A stretch of 64,000 nt of DNA, taken from Vreelandella salicampi (GTDB taxonomy: Bacteria; Pseudomonadota; Gammaproteobacteria; Pseudomonadales; Halomonadaceae). The notes beneath the pieces were generated by a model that saw only the letters and a list, made by a program, of their open reading frames with translations, was not told where the DNA came from and did not search any database. The DNA lies in assembly GCF_013415105.1 (NCBI RefSeq), contig NZ_JACCDF010000004.1:1-64000 (forward strand), written 5' to 3'. Made by a program: the position numbers and the translations under genes. Every line of letters starts with the position of its first letter. The first letter of the stretch is position 1. Shown here piece after piece: positions 17,643-27,452 of the stretch.

Positions 17643-18135
17643 GTAAGAAAAACAAACACGATAAACATGGGCTGTGCGGCGGTCGCTCCTAAACGAGACC
17701 CAACAAAAACAACACCCGACACCGCACCACCTGAGCCACAACAAAAACAACAGGGCCAGGCAGAGATAGCAGTACGAACAAAAACAACAGACTGTATCTC
17801 GACTTGCAGCGCGGCAAAATTGCCACGCAACGCGAACAAAAACAACACAACGCAGGTGCCCACTAGGACGCGATGTACGCATAAAAGGCAAAAAACAATA
17901 ACAATGCCCTCTACGCGTGCGGCCCGGTAACAAAAACAAACAACCGGGTGGAGAAAATCGCGATTGGATTATTGTTTTGAATACGAGGCGGTCGGAATCC
18001 ATTAGGTTTTGATAAAAGATTCTAACGCCTACTGACTGCGGTGCGTATTCAGGGCGATGTGCCAACATGAAGAAAAACAGCAGCACGGATGCTGGTTGAT
18101 TGCTTAATAGGGGAGGCCACTATGGCCTCCCCTTT
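17643..18135 (+). ncRNA. CrcZ-like Hfq/Crc-sequestering small RNA
   Basis: About 490 bases of non-coding DNA between cbrB and pcnB, bounded by a sigma-54 promoter and a strong terminator. It carries a series of A-rich CA motifs fitting AAnAAnAA: 17648-17655, 17702-17714, 17740-17752, 17777-17789, 17835-17847, 17890-17904 and 17929-17943, plus a weaker one at 18070-18079. Four are the identical 13-mer AACAAAAACAACA. One (17929-17942) is displayed in the loop of a CCCGGT/ACCGGG hairpin. In Pseudomonas CrcZ (about 400 nt) lies at the same locus and titrates Hfq/Crc through such motifs, relieving catabolite repression. The start is inferred from the promoter. Reading frames through the region give biased, non-protein-like products. 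Confidence 0.87.
18110..18135 (+). terminator. Terminator of the CrcZ-like RNA
   Basis: A perfect 10-bp stem GGGGAGGCCA/TGGCCTCCCC (18110-18119 with 18123-18132), loop CTA, followed by TTT and then a mixed T-rich stretch. It defines the 3' end of the RNA and isolates pcnB, which must have its own promoter. Confidence 0.88.
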
Positions 18136-18180
18136 CTGCGTTTAAGCGCCCCTGCTCGCGCTTTGACACCGCAGCATGCT

Positions 18181-18208
18181 TTGCAAGGCGCTAAGCGTCG
18201 GCTACACT
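18181..18208 (+). promoter_or_regulatory. Candidate sigma-70 promoter for pcnB
   Basis: TTGCAA (18181-18186) and TACACT (18203-18208) are separated by 16 bases and lie about 100 bases before the pcnB start, after the upstream terminator. The match is moderate, and 18209-18305 would be the leader. Confidence 0.4.
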
Positions 18209-18305
18209 CAGCCACTTTACGAATCTTGCGAGTCGAATCCACCGCATATTCAATGGATTTACCCATTGCCTGAGCAACGACCTCTTACATAACCTGGGAG
18301 AGCAT

Positions 18306-19655
18306 TTGAAATCCCTGCTCGAATCAAAAAAACATCCCGAAGGTGAGCAAAAGCCGCGTATTATTCCACGCGCCGAGCACCCCGTGTCTCGTCAGCATAT
18401 CAGCGACGCCGCGCTCAAGGTGCTTTATCGTCTTGACGGCGCTGGCTTTGACGCTTTCCTCGTCGGTGGCTGCATCCGCGATGCCCTGTTGGGCCTAATG
18501 CCCAAAGATTTCGACGTGGCGACCAACGCCACGCCCGAACAGGTACGCGAGCTATTTCGCAATTCGCGCCTGATTGGGCGGCGTTTTCGTATTGTTCATG
18601 TGCGTTTTGGCCGTGAAGTGATCGAGGTCACCACGTTCCGCGGCAAGCCCCAAGATGAGCACGACAACCACATCGCGCAACAATCAGACGCTGGCTTACT
18701 GCTGCGTGATAACGTCTGGGGCAGCATCGAAGAAGACGCGCTACGCCGCGACTTCACGGTCAACGCGTTGTACTACAGTATCGCCGATTTCAGTATTCAC
18801 GATTTCGCCGATGGCGCGCACGATATCGAAACCCGCACCCTGCGGCTGATCGGCGACCCACAAACGCGCTACCGCGAAGATCCGGTGCGGATGCTGCGTG
18901 CGGTTCGCTTTGCGTCAAAGCTCGATTTCACGCTGTCGCCCGAAACGGAAGCGCCGATTTACGAACTCGCCCCGTTGCTGCTGCAAATTCCCCCCGCGCG
19001 GCTATTCGATGAAGTGCTTAAGCTCTTCATGGCAGGCCACGGCTTAATGACCTTCCGTATGCTTAGCCATTACGGCTTGTTTGGCATGCTCTTTCCCGAA
19101 GCGGAAGAAGCCATGGCCGACGCCGCGTGGGCCGAACAGCTGATCGAAGCCGCGCTGACGAACACCGACAAACGCATCGCCGATAGCCGCCCGGTGACGC
19201 CAGCGTTTCTGCTCGCGGCATTTTTATGGGCCCCGGTGGCACATCGCCAAGCGCAGCTTGAGAGCGACGGCATGCCCGCCATTCCCGCGCTTCAGGCCGC
19301 TGCTCAGCAGGTCATCTCGCGTCAGCTGCAGCATACCTCGATCCCTAAACGCTTTGGTATGCCGATGCGCGATATTTGGGAGCTGCAGGCACGGCTACCC
19401 CAGCGCCATGGCAAGCGCGCGTTTCAGACCCGCGAACACCCGCGTTTTCGCGCCGCCTATGATTTGCTTCTCCTGCGCGAGCAGGCAGGCGAGATTCCGC
19501 GCGGGCTCGGCGACTGGTGGACCGCCTTCCAGGACGGTGACGAACACGAACAGCGCCGCCTGATCCAAAAGACCGGTGGCGACCCGGCAAGCCAAGGGCC
19601 AAAAAAGAAACCCCGTAAGCGGCGTCGGCGCAAACCGCGCCAGACGACGGAGTAA
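18306..19655 (+). CDS. pcnB: Poly(A) polymerase I
   Basis: Adds 3' poly(A) tails that promote RNA decay by the degradosome (polynucleotide phosphorylase is encoded at 25118). The 449-residue protein has the class II nucleotidyltransferase head FLVGGCIRDALLGLMPKDFDVAT with the DFD metal site, the RRFRIVHVRFG and EEDALRRDFTVNALYY motifs, and a basic C-terminal tail (KKKPRKRRRRKPRQ). The start is an unusual TTG at 18306 (TTG-AAA-TCC), preceded by GGGAG at good spacing, so the protein starts MKSLLE. Next to folK, as in most gammaproteobacteria. Confidence 0.94.
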   Translation: MKSLLESKKHPEGEQKPRIIPRAEHPVSRQHISDAALKVLYRLDGAGFDAFLVGGCIRDALLGLMPKDFDVATNATPEQVRELFRNSRLIGRRFRIVHVRFGREVIEVTTFRGKPQDEHDNHIAQQSDAGLLLRDNVWGSIEEDALRRDFTVNALYYSIADFSIHDFADGAHDIETRTLRLIGDPQTRYREDPVRMLRAVRFASKLDFTLSPETEAPIYELAPLLLQIPPARLFDEVLKLFMAGHGLMTFRMLSHYGLFGMLFPEAEEAMADAAWAEQLIEAALTNTDKRIADSRPVTPAFLLAAFLWAPVAHRQAQLESDGMPAIPALQAAAQQVISRQLQHTSIPKRFGMPMRDIWELQARLPQRHGKRAFQTREHPRFRAAYDLLLLREQAGEIPRGLGDWWTAFQDGDEHEQRRLIQKTGGDPASQGPKKKPRKRRRRKPRQTTE

Positions 19656-19659
19656 GCCC

Positions 19660-20151
19660 ATGCCGAACACGTCACTGGCGTATATTGGGCTGGGCAGTAA
19701 CGTGGATAACCCTGTTCAGCAAGTAACACATGCCTTATCCGAGCTTGACCGGCTGCCGCTGAGCCGACTTGTGGAAGCGTCATCGCTTTATTGTAGCAAG
19801 CCGGTGGGGCCTCAGGATCAGCCTGACTTCGTCAACGCCGTGGCTGCGCTGGAAACCCGCCTCTCGCCGCTGGCCCTATTGGATCAGCTGCAAGCGCTTG
19901 AGCAGCGCCACCGTCGCCGACGAGAACACCGCTGGGGACCACGCACGCTGGATCTTGATGTCTTGCTATTCAACCACACCCACATCGAGCATTACCGGCT
20001 GTACGTGCCGCACCGAGAAATGCACACACGCGCTTTTGTGCTACGCCCGCTCATGGAGGTAGCCCCGCACTTGACGCTACACGGTCAGCCGCTTGAGCAC
20101 TGGCTGGCGCCGCTGACCGATGAGATTATCCCTCTCGACAGCACGCGCTAA
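19660..20151 (+). CDS. folK: HPPK, folate biosynthesis
   Basis: 2-Amino-4-hydroxy-6-hydroxymethyldihydropteridine pyrophosphokinase: transfers pyrophosphate from ATP to the pterin before DHPS (folP at 36893). It begins AYIGLGSNVDNP and contains the conserved SSLYCSKPVGPQDQPDFVNAVAAL and RRREHRWGPRTLDLDVLLF (Mg-binding DLD). The start at 19660 gives 163 residues; an upstream in-frame start at 19576 overlaps pcnB and gives a basic non-family extension. Only 4 bases separate it from pcnB. Confidence 0.95.
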   Translation: MPNTSLAYIGLGSNVDNPVQQVTHALSELDRLPLSRLVEASSLYCSKPVGPQDQPDFVNAVAALETRLSPLALLDQLQALEQRHRRRREHRWGPRTLDLDVLLFNHTHIEHYRLYVPHREMHTRAFVLRPLMEVAPHLTLHGQPLEHWLAPLTDEIIPLDSTR

Positions 20152-20245
20152 TTTGGGTAACAATTGCGGGTTACGTCATATCTAGCGCCCATTTAGAGGC
20201 GCTCACCATGGCCTGCAGGCCTAACGCAGAACACGAGATCACGCC

Positions 20246-21037
20246 ATGAAAACCGTCACCCTGAGCACGCTGCAGGCGTATAAACGCGCCGGCGAAACGT
20301 TCAGCTGTTTGACCGCCTACGACGCCTCCTTCGCCCACGCCGCCAGCCAAGCAGGCATTGACGTGCTACTGGTCGGCGACTCCCTGGGCATGGTACTGCA
20401 AGGACAGCAAAGCACCCTGCCAGTAACGCTGGATGACATTTGCTACCACACCCATTGCGCCGCCCGAGGCAAAGGAGCGAGCCTTCTGATGGTCGATTTG
20501 CCCTTTATGAGCAATGCAAGCACCGAGCAGCTATTGCGCGATTCAGGCGAGTTGATGCGCGCCGGTGCCGAACTGGTGAAAGTCGAGGGCGAAGCGTGGA
20601 TGGCCGATGGCATCCGCGAGCTGACTCGTCGCGGCGTACCGGTATGCGCGCACTTAGGGCTAACGCCGCAGACGGTTTATCAGCTGGGGGGCTATAAAGT
20701 GCAGGGACGCGATGCCGAGCGCGCCGAGCAGATCATTAATGACGCCAAAACCCTGGTCGAGGCCGGCGCTTCGGTGATCTTGCTTGAGTGCGTTCCGGCG
20801 AGTCTGGGCAAAGCCGTGACGGAGGCGCTCGACGTGCCGGTCATCGGTATTGGTGCCGGCCCGGACACCGACGGCCAGATTTTGGTCATGCACGACATAC
20901 TTGGCGTCACCCACGGGCGCACGCCCCGCTTTGTTAAAAATTTCTTGGCCGACGCTGATAGTATCCAGGGGGCATTCCAGCGCTACCACCAAGACGTCAA
21001 ACAGCGTGTATTCCCGGCACCGGAGCACTGTTTTTAA
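20246..21037 (+). CDS. panB: Ketopantoate hydroxymethyltransferase
   Basis: First committed step of pantothenate synthesis: moves a hydroxymethyl group from methylene-THF to 2-ketoisovalerate, the valine precursor made downstream of IlvIH. The 263-residue TIM barrel has LTAYDASFA, LLVGDSLGMVLQG (Mg-binding Asp), MVDLPFMS, KVEGE and IGIGAGPDTDGQILVMHD. It begins panB-panC-panD. The 94 bases before it contain no gene. Confidence 0.96.
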   Translation: MKTVTLSTLQAYKRAGETFSCLTAYDASFAHAASQAGIDVLLVGDSLGMVLQGQQSTLPVTLDDICYHTHCAARGKGASLLMVDLPFMSNASTEQLLRDSGELMRAGAELVKVEGEAWMADGIRELTRRGVPVCAHLGLTPQTVYQLGGYKVQGRDAERAEQIINDAKTLVEAGASVILLECVPASLGKAVTEALDVPVIGIGAGPDTDGQILVMHDILGVTHGRTPRFVKNFLADADSIQGAFQRYHQDVKQRVFPAPEHCF

Positions 21038-21120
21038 CCACGCACTGTTTTATCCACGCTCAGTTTTAATCACGACACAGCGCTGATGGATTCAGCGGCT
21101 CGCTGCGTTTCGGAGCATTT

Positions 21121-22014
21121 ATGCGTACCTTGCGAGACATTTCAGACCTACGTTATGCGCTCAGCGAATATCGCCAGCGCGGCCAGCGCCTCGCGTTAGT
21201 TCCTACCATGGGCAATTTGCATGCTGGCCATCTAGCGCTGGTCGAAACCGCGCGCCAGCACGCCGACGTGGTGGTCTCAAGCCTATTCGTCAACCCGATG
21301 CAGTTTGGCCCAGGGGAAGACCTCGACGCCTACCCACGCACGCTTGAGGCCGACCAGCAAGCACTCGCTGACGCCGGCTGCGATGTGCTCTTTGCCCCCA
21401 CAACACAGGCGCTGTACCCCAGTCGGCTTGATGAGCAGACCAGCGTGCATGTACCCGTGGTCAGCGAAGGCCTCTGTGGTGGTGATCGCCCCGGCCATTT
21501 TGATGGCGTTGCCACGGTCGTCACCATGCTCTTTAACCTAGTGCAGCCCGATGTTGCTTGTTTCGGCGAGAAGGATTATCAGCAGTTGGCGGTCATTCGC
21601 AAAATGGTGACCGATTTGCACCTGCCCATCGAGATTATCGGTGTACCAATTGTGCGCAATGAAGACGGTCTCGCCCTCTCTTCGCGCAATGGCTACCTAA
21701 GCCCTGAAGAGCGCGCCACGGCGCCCACGCTCTACCGCACCCTATGCACGATGCGCGATGCGCTTGAAAATGGCGCAAACCACCACGAAATACTACAACA
21801 GGGATATCAAGCGCTGTATGATGCCGGGTTTAAACCGGACTACATTGAATTGCGTGATCATACGCTTGGCCCGGTGGAAGCCACAACCCGCGATGCCGTG
21901 CTGCTTGCAGCCGCCAAACTTGGGCCTGCACGACTGATTGATAACGTGACATTAACACTTCCCGTTTCAACCGACACACGCGCTGGCGCTGACCCCGCGT
22001 CAGCTCAGTCATAA
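21121..22014 (+). CDS. panC: Pantothenate synthetase
   Basis: Condenses pantoate with beta-alanine using ATP. The HIGH-like motif is [15 protein letters not shown], the partner motif region includes [15 protein letters not shown], and [19 protein letters not shown] and FGEKDYQQL are conserved. At 297 residues it is slightly longer than E. coli PanC, with a C-terminal tail ending DPASAQS. It is 12 bases from panD, so the beta-alanine-producing enzyme is co-transcribed with it. Confidence 0.96.
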   Translation: MRTLRDISDLRYALSEYRQRGQRLALVPTMGNLHAGHLALVETARQHADVVVSSLFVNPMQFGPGEDLDAYPRTLEADQQALADAGCDVLFAPTTQALYPSRLDEQTSVHVPVVSEGLCGGDRPGHFDGVATVVTMLFNLVQPDVACFGEKDYQQLAVIRKMVTDLHLPIEIIGVPIVRNEDGLALSSRNGYLSPEERATAPTLYRTLCTMRDALENGANHHEILQQGYQALYDAGFKPDYIELRDHTLGPVEATTRDAVLLAAAKLGPARLIDNVTLTLPVSTDTRAGADPASAQS

Positions 22015-22025
22015 AGGTACACTCC

Positions 22026-22406
22026 ATGCAAACCATTATGCTCAAAGCCAAGCTTCACATGGCCCGCGTCACTCACGCGGTTCTTAACTATGAAGGCTCC
22101 TGCGCCATTGATGGCGATTTGCTGGATATGGCCGGCATTCGTGAAAACGAACAGATTCAGATCTACAACGTGGAAAACGGCGAGCGCTTCACCACTTACG
22201 CCATCCGCGGAGAAGAAGGCTCTCAAATGATATCTATTAACGGCGCTGCTGCCCACCTGGCGAGCCCGGGTCATCGCGTCATCATCTGCAGCTACGCTCA
22301 TTACGCAGAGGCGGAGCTGGATAACCATCAGCCGGCGCTGGTGTACCTGCAAGAAGGCAACGTCGTTAGCCACACAAGCAACGCGATTCCGGTACAGCTT
22401 GCCTGA
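22026..22406 (+). CDS. panD: Aspartate 1-decarboxylase precursor
   Basis: Makes beta-alanine from aspartate for PanC. The pro-enzyme self-cleaves between Gly24 and Ser25 to create the pyruvoyl cofactor; the [15 protein letters not shown] sequence is intact and the site falls at exactly 24/25 with the ATG at 22026, supporting that start. Length 126. AAAGG lies before the start. It completes panBCD and is followed by a terminator. Confidence 0.96.
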   Translation: MQTIMLKAKLHMARVTHAVLNYEGSCAIDGDLLDMAGIRENEQIQIYNVENGERFTTYAIRGEEGSQMISINGAAAHLASPGHRVIICSYAHYAEAELDNHQPALVYLQEGNVVSHTSNAIPVQLA

Positions 22407-22431
22407 TCAAACAGACTCTGTCTTGCTAATC

Positions 22432-22458
22432 AACGGGCCGTTTTTACGGCCCGTTTTT
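22432..22458 (+). terminator. panBCD terminator
   Basis: Stem AACGGGCCGT/ACGGCCCGTT (22432-22441 with 22446-22455), loop TTTT, then T residues and an A/T-rich stretch. Confidence 0.9.
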
Positions 22459-22579
22459 ATTTGGTCCGAAAAGCGTATTGCCGCGTCGCACACCCTTCCC
22501 CTATGCTACAAGAAGGCGTTAATGTAAAGGCCAAGACGGCTCAATAAATGCCTGTTTCATGCTACCTAGGAGTTTTCTT

Positions 22580-23758
22580 ATGCAAGACGTGGTGATTGTT
22601 GCAGCACGCCGTACTGCGGTCGGCGCTTTTGGCGGCTCCCTTGCCGGTATTCCCGCAAGCGAGATCGGCGCACTCGTAATCAAAGACATCCTTAGCTCAA
22701 CGGGTGTGGCGCCGGATCAAATTGATGAAGTATTGCTCGGCCAAGTGCTTACCGCAGGCGTTGGCCAAAACCCGGCGCGTCAGGCATCTATCAAGGCGGG
22801 GCTCCCCGATGCTGTGCCTGCGATGACCATTAACAAAGTCTGCGGCTCTGGCCTGAAAGCGCTGCACCTGGGCACCCAGGCGATTCGCTGCGGCGATGCG
22901 AGCGTTATCATTGCCGGCGGCCAGGAAAACATGTCCGCCTCACCGCACGTACTGCCTAACTCGCGCAATGGCCAGCGGATGGGCGACTGGAAGGCCCTTG
23001 ACACCATGGTGCACGATGGCCTGTGGGATGCTTTCAACGACTACCATATGGGCATCACCGCCGAAAATCTCGGCGAGAAGTACGGCATCACTCGCGAGGA
23101 AATGGACGAGTTCGCTGCAGCGTCGCAGCAGAAAGCCGCTCAAGCGATCAAAGATGGCAAATTCAAGAGCCAGATCGTGCCTGTGGAGATTCCGCAGCGC
23201 AAAGGCGATCCGGTTGTGTTTGATACTGACGAGAACCCGCGTGAAGTGACAGCGGAGAAGCTTGGCACCATGCGCCCCGCGTTCAAGAAAGACGGCACGG
23301 TCACTGCCGGTAACGCTTCTGCGCTCAACGACGGCGCCGCCGTGGTTATGCTTTGCTCCGCCGACAAGGCGAAAGAGCTCGGCCTTGAGCCGCTCGCGCG
23401 CATCGCGTCTTACTCCAACGCTGGGGTTGACCCGGCTATCATGGGTATTGGCCCGGCGCCGGCGACCCGCCGCTGCCTGGAGAAAGCTGGCTGGAGCTTG
23501 GACGATCTCGATCTTGTCGAAGCCAACGAAGCCTTTGCCGCTCAGGCCCTCTCAGTCAACAAAGAACTAGGCTGGGATGTCAGCAAGGTCAACGTTAACG
23601 GCGGGGCGATTGCACTGGGCCACCCGATTGGCGCCTCTGGCTGTCGCGTGCTGGTCACGTTACTGCACGAAATGATCGCCCGCGATGCCAAAAAAGGCCT
23701 TGCCACGCTGTGTATCGGCGGCGGTCAAGGTGTGGCACTCGCCATCGAGCGCCCTTAA
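22580..23758 (+). CDS. Acetyl-CoA C-acetyltransferase (biosynthetic thiolase)
   Basis: Condenses two acetyl-CoA to acetoacetyl-CoA (or the reverse). In Halomonas this could feed polyhydroxybutyrate or ketone/branched-chain metabolism, but no phaB or phaC lies nearby. The 392-residue protein has the acyl-enzyme Cys88 ([11 protein letters not shown]), the His in [12 protein letters not shown] and the deprotonating Cys378 (LCIGGGQG). AGGAG lies 9 bases before the ATG at 22580. It is monocistronic between two terminators and interrupts the panD-pnp neighbourhood. The exact role (PhaA versus AtoB-like) cannot be fixed. Confidence 0.92.
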   Translation: MQDVVIVAARRTAVGAFGGSLAGIPASEIGALVIKDILSSTGVAPDQIDEVLLGQVLTAGVGQNPARQASIKAGLPDAVPAMTINKVCGSGLKALHLGTQAIRCGDASVIIAGGQENMSASPHVLPNSRNGQRMGDWKALDTMVHDGLWDAFNDYHMGITAENLGEKYGITREEMDEFAAASQQKAAQAIKDGKFKSQIVPVEIPQRKGDPVVFDTDENPREVTAEKLGTMRPAFKKDGTVTAGNASALNDGAAVVMLCSADKAKELGLEPLARIASYSNAGVDPAIMGIGPAPATRRCLEKAGWSLDDLDLVEANEAFAAQALSVNKELGWDVSKVNVNGGAIALGHPIGASGCRVLVTLLHEMIARDAKKGLATLCIGGGQGVALAIERP

Positions 23759-23785
23759 CCGCTATTTTTGACACGGTTAAACGCC

Positions 23786-23813
23786 ATGCCTCCGCTAATA
23801 GCGGGGGCATTTT
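23786..23813 (+). terminator. Thiolase gene terminator
   Basis: Stem ATGCCTCCGC/GCGGGGGCAT (23786-23795 with 23801-23810; one G-T wobble), loop TAATA, followed by TTT. It also lies just beyond the stop of the convergent MFS gene. Confidence 0.75.
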
Positions 23814-23834
23814 AATGGTTCATGTTTTTACGGC

Positions 23835-25004
23835 CTAGCGACGCTTCTCCCCCACAACGTGCGACGGTGTTCGCCAGACCAACAAAACACCCAGCAGGAA
23901 TAAACCCGATGCGGCCCACATGGCAATCGGTAAGCTAGTGCCATCGACGATACGCCCGCCCAACATGGCGCCCAGACCAATCGATAGATTGAAGGTAAAC
24001 GCCATCAAAGCTGTGGCGGCTTCGGTATTCGGCGCAGTACGCAAAATCCAGGTTTGAATGCTGACCGATACACTGCCAAACGCCGCGCCCCACACCATCA
24101 GCAGCGCCACACCACTGCTCGGTTGAACACCCAACAACGGAAAGGCGGCCACAACGATGAGCAGTAGGCTGGGGATCGCCAACACCGCACGATAAGGGTG
24201 GCGCCCGGCATATAAGCCTGCCGCAACATTGCCCACAATGCCCGCCGCCCCGTAGAGCAGCAACAGACTGCCCACATGGCGTTGGGAAATACCACTTATA
24301 TTCTGCAAGATGGGGCTAATAAAGGTATAGGCAGCGAAGTGCCCTACCACCACAAAAGCCGTGGTTAACACCGCGACCCGCACCCCGCGATTACTAAACT
24401 GTTGTGCTAATACTCGCAAACGTACGGGTTCTCGTGGAGGTAAAGGCGGTAGCCACCACCACAGCGCAATTGCCGTTAACAAGCTTAAGCCGCCCAGCGC
24501 CCCAAAGGCGACTCGCCAGTTGCTAAGGTCCCCCAATAGCGTACCCAATGGTACGCCGAGCACTGACGCAGCCGCGACGCCACCAAAAATCACCGTCATC
24601 GCTTTTGGCACCTGCGCTTCGGGCACTAAACGCGGGGCAATACTGCCAGCAACGGCCCAAAACCCACCGATACTAAGGCCCACCAGCACGCGGGCGACGA
24701 GCAGCAAGGTAAAGCTGCTGGCCAATGCCGAAAACACACTCCCGGCCACCATCACGACCATCAATACCGTGAGCATAATGCGCCTATCCAAGCGCCCCAC
24801 GGCGACCGGTAATAACGGGGCTGAAAAGGCAGCAACCACGCCGGGCACGGTAACCATTAAGCCTGCCATGCCGGGGGTAACACCCATTGAAGAAGCCACC
24901 TGCGAAAGCAACCCAATCGGTAATTGCTCGGCGGTCACCAATAAAAAAATGCCGATCATCACGGCCACCACCGCCCACCAGCGTGGTGCTTGCTCCTGCT
25001 CCAT
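23835..25004 (-). CDS. MFS transporter (DHA1/arabinose-efflux-like)
   Basis: Inner-membrane major facilitator, 389 residues with about 12 hydrophobic segments. The motif A loop between helices 2 and 3 reads VGRLDRRIML, and the helix 5 region has GVPLGTLLGDLSNWRVAFGALGG, as in drug- or sugar-efflux members (AraJ/YdhP type). The substrate is unknown. It has its own terminator-flanked unit, convergent with the thiolase gene, and is not part of the conserved pnp neighbourhood. Confidence 0.85.
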   Translation of the reverse strand: MEQEQAPRWWAVVAVMIGIFLLVTAEQLPIGLLSQVASSMGVTPGMAGLMVTVPGVVAAFSAPLLPVAVGRLDRRIMLTVLMVVMVAGSVFSALASSFTLLLVARVLVGLSIGGFWAVAGSIAPRLVPEAQVPKAMTVIFGGVAAASVLGVPLGTLLGDLSNWRVAFGALGGLSLLTAIALWWWLPPLPPREPVRLRVLAQQFSNRGVRVAVLTTAFVVVGHFAAYTFISPILQNISGISQRHVGSLLLLYGAAGIVGNVAAGLYAGRHPYRAVLAIPSLLLIVVAAFPLLGVQPSSGVALLMVWGAAFGSVSVSIQTWILRTAPNTEAATALMAFTFNLSIGLGAMLGGRIVDGTSLPIAMWAASGLFLLGVLLVWRTPSHVVGEKRR

Positions 25005-25046
25005 AGCGGATTACTCCCTGACTCTCTAAACCCCTGACTAACAAAC

Positions 25047-25084
25047 AAAACCGCCCCGAGGCCAAAGCCTCGGGGCGGTTTTTT
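25047..25084. terminator. Bidirectional terminator below pnp
   Basis: A perfect 12-bp stem CCGCCCCGAGGC/GCCTCGGGGCGG (25051-25062 with 25067-25078), loop CAAA, with AAAA before and TTTTTT after. On the minus strand it ends pnp transcription before the MFS gene. Confidence 0.9.
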
Positions 25085-25117
25085 CATGCTTGAAGAAAGC
25101 GTGCTGTAAAACGCGCT

Positions 25118-27262
25118 TTACAGAGCGACTTCAGCCCGCTCAGCGTCAAACGCGGCTTTCTCTTCCTCGGTGATCTCTTTGATCGAAAGCTTTACGCGGT
25201 TGCGGTTATCGATATCGAGTACCTTCACCACCACGTCATCGCCTTCGTTCAGATAATCACGCACGTTGTTAACCCGCTCCGGCACGATTTGTGAAATATG
25301 CACGAGGCCGTCAGTACCCGGCATGATATTCACGAAAGCACCAAAGTCGGCGAGACGTACGACCTTACCCAAATAGAGCTTACCGATTTCCGCTTCTGCG
25401 GTAATGGCCAGCACGGTATCGATTGCCGCCTTAGCAGCGCTTTTATCCTCAGCGTAAATACGCACAGTACCATCGTCATCCAGATCGATAGACGCGCCGG
25501 TATCATCACAAATCTTGCGAATCATCGCCCCGCCTTTACCGATAACATCGCGAATCTTGTCCGGATCGATCTTGATCGTCGCCATAGACGGCGCGTTATC
25601 TGACACCTCGGTACGGCTTTGGCTGATGACGGTATTCATCTCTTTAAGAATATGTAGACGCGCTTTGTTAGCTTGCTGCAGCGCGGTTTCCATAATCTCT
25701 TCGTTGATACCTTCGATCTTGATATCCATCTGCAGGGCGGTCACGCCCTCTTCTGAACCGGCCACTTTGAAGTCCATATCGCCAAGGTGATCTTCATCAC
25801 CCAGGATATCGGTCAGCACCGCAAAACCGTCGTCATCTTTCACCAAACCCATGGCAATACCCGCCACGGGTGCTTTGAGCGGCACACCAGCATCCATTAG
25901 TGCCAGCGAGGAGCCACACACCGAAGCCATGGAGCTTGAGCCATTGGACTCAGTAATCTCCGACACCACACGAATGGTGTAGGGGAAAGCATCTTCTGAT
26001 GGCAGCATCGCTTGCACACCGCGACGTGCCAGACGGCCGTGACCGATTTCGCGCCGCTTCGGCCCGCCCATGAAGCCGGCTTCACCCACACAGTAAGGGG
26101 GAAAGTTATAGTGCAACATAAAGCGGTCTTTGCGCTCGCCCTCAAGCGATTCGATCAGCTGAGAGTCACGCAGGGTGCCAAGGGTGGCAATGGCAATCGC
26201 CTGGGTTTCACCGCGGGTGAAAATCGCCGAGCCGTGGGTTTTCGGCAAGGTGCCGACTTCAATCGCGAGCGGACGTACCGTTTGGTTATCGCGGCCGTCG
26301 ATACGTGGCTCGCCTTTAACCACACGCGAGCGTACGACGCGTTTCTCTAAGCTCGCGAAAGCCCCTTTCACCTCATCGGCATCGAACCTGCCGTCTGCTG
26401 TTTCGCCTTCGACGACGGCAAACTGCGCGAGTGCTTCTTCTTTCGCGGACGACAATGCATCCTGACGCGCCATTTTGTCGGTGATGCGGTAGGCATCCCC
26501 CACTTTGGTTTCAAACGCCTCAGCGAGGGCGGTTTTTAGCGCACTATTTTCTTGTGCCGGCTGCCATTCCCAACGCGGTTTGCCAGCTTCGGCCACCAGC
26601 TCATTAATGGCGCTGATCGCTACCTGCATTTCTTGATGACCGTAAAGCACAGCGCCCAGCATTTCGTCTTCAAGGAGCTCTTGGGCTTCGGATTCCACCA
26701 TGAGGACAGCTTTTTCAGTGCCGGCCACCACCATGTCGAGTTCAGAGGTCTTCAGTTCTTCAACGGTAGGGTTGAGGAAATAGCCATGATCTTCATTAAA
26801 ACCAACACGAGCACAACCAATCGGGCCGTTAAACGGCACGCCGGAAATGCCTAACGCCGCCGATGTACCGAGCATTGCGGCAATGTCGGGATCGTGGTTA
26901 CGGTCAGTAGAGAGAACGGTACAGACAACTTGTACTTCGTTCATAAAGCCTTTGGGAAAGAGCGGACGTATCGGGCGGTCAATCAGCCGCGAGGTCAGCG
27001 TCTCTTTCTCCGTCGGGCGCCCTTCACGCTTGAAAAAGCCGCCAGGGATCTTGCCCACGGCGTAGGTTTTTTCTTGGTAGAACACCGCCAGCGGGAAGAA
27101 CGGCTGGCTGGGATTGACATCCTTCTTGGCCACTACCGTACATAGCACGACGGTATCATCCATCGTAACCATCACAGCACCGGTTGCTTGGCGAGCAATA
27201 CGCCCGGTTTCGAGCGTGACGGTGCTACGACCATACTGGAACGTTTTTTTAACCGGATTCAC
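25118..27262 (-). CDS. pnp: Polynucleotide phosphorylase
   Basis: Trimeric 3'-5' phosphorolytic exoribonuclease and degradosome partner. Two RNase PH cores ([23 protein letters not shown] and the second near [14 protein letters not shown]) are followed by a KH domain ([14 protein letters not shown]) and an S1 domain ([26 protein letters not shown]). Start chosen: GTG at 27262 ([11 protein letters not shown]), with AAGGAAG 5 bases upstream, giving 714 residues aligned to E. coli Pnp; the ATG at 27289 adds 9 residues and has no ribosome site. Downstream of rpsO with a terminator hairpin between. Confidence 0.95.
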   Translation of the reverse strand: MNPVKKTFQYGRSTVTLETGRIARQATGAVMVTMDDTVVLCTVVAKKDVNPSQPFFPLAVFYQEKTYAVGKIPGGFFKREGRPTEKETLTSRLIDRPIRPLFPKGFMNEVQVVCTVLSTDRNHDPDIAAMLGTSAALGISGVPFNGPIGCARVGFNEDHGYFLNPTVEELKTSELDMVVAGTEKAVLMVESEAQELLEDEMLGAVLYGHQEMQVAISAINELVAEAGKPRWEWQPAQENSALKTALAEAFETKVGDAYRITDKMARQDALSSAKEEALAQFAVVEGETADGRFDADEVKGAFASLEKRVVRSRVVKGEPRIDGRDNQTVRPLAIEVGTLPKTHGSAIFTRGETQAIAIATLGTLRDSQLIESLEGERKDRFMLHYNFPPYCVGEAGFMGGPKRREIGHGRLARRGVQAMLPSEDAFPYTIRVVSEITESNGSSSMASVCGSSLALMDAGVPLKAPVAGIAMGLVKDDDGFAVLTDILGDEDHLGDMDFKVAGSEEGVTALQMDIKIEGINEEIMETALQQANKARLHILKEMNTVISQSRTEVSDNAPSMATIKIDPDKIRDVIGKGGAMIRKICDDTGASIDLDDDGTVRIYAEDKSAAKAAIDTVLAITAEAEIGKLYLGKVVRLADFGAFVNIMPGTDGLVHISQIVPERVNNVRDYLNEGDDVVVKVLDIDNRNRVKLSIKEITEEEKAAFDAERAEVAL

Positions 27263-27395
27263 GGCAACTTCCTTTCGCATTAATATCAACTTGTCTTTTC
27301 GTTTGGTCGTTTTGACTCTTCACTATTCTAGGCGCTGAAGCACCGTAGGGCTACCGCTTCTCTATATACTTTCCCACATGCTAGGCTAGCCAGAC

Positions 27396-27432
27396 AAAAA
27401 AACGGGCAGCTCACAAGGAGCTGCCCGTTTTT
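27396..27432. terminator. rpsO-pnp intercistronic terminator
   Basis: A 12-bp stem AACGGGCAGCTC/GAGCTGCCCGTT (27401-27412 with 27418-27429) flanked by an A run and a T run. On the minus strand it follows rpsO by about 20 bases, so part of pnp expression must come from read-through or from a promoter at about 27263-27395. Confidence 0.88.
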
Positions 27433-27452
27433 CTGTCTTCGCCTGTAAAATC

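Noticed and set aside
17667-17930. 87-codon plus-strand frame in the same gap
   Set aside because: Product is Thr/Lys/Gln-rich repeats of the CA motif; better explained as structured RNA.
17648-17943. Short repeats suggesting a CRISPR-like array
   Set aside because: Repeats are 13 bases, A-rich and irregularly spaced, with no cas genes; they fit Hfq/Crc CA motifs.
17583-18086. 167-codon minus-strand frame across the cbrB-pcnB gap
   Set aside because: Cys/Phe/Leu/Trp-rich product arising from the complement of CA-rich repeats; no ribosome site or family resemblance.
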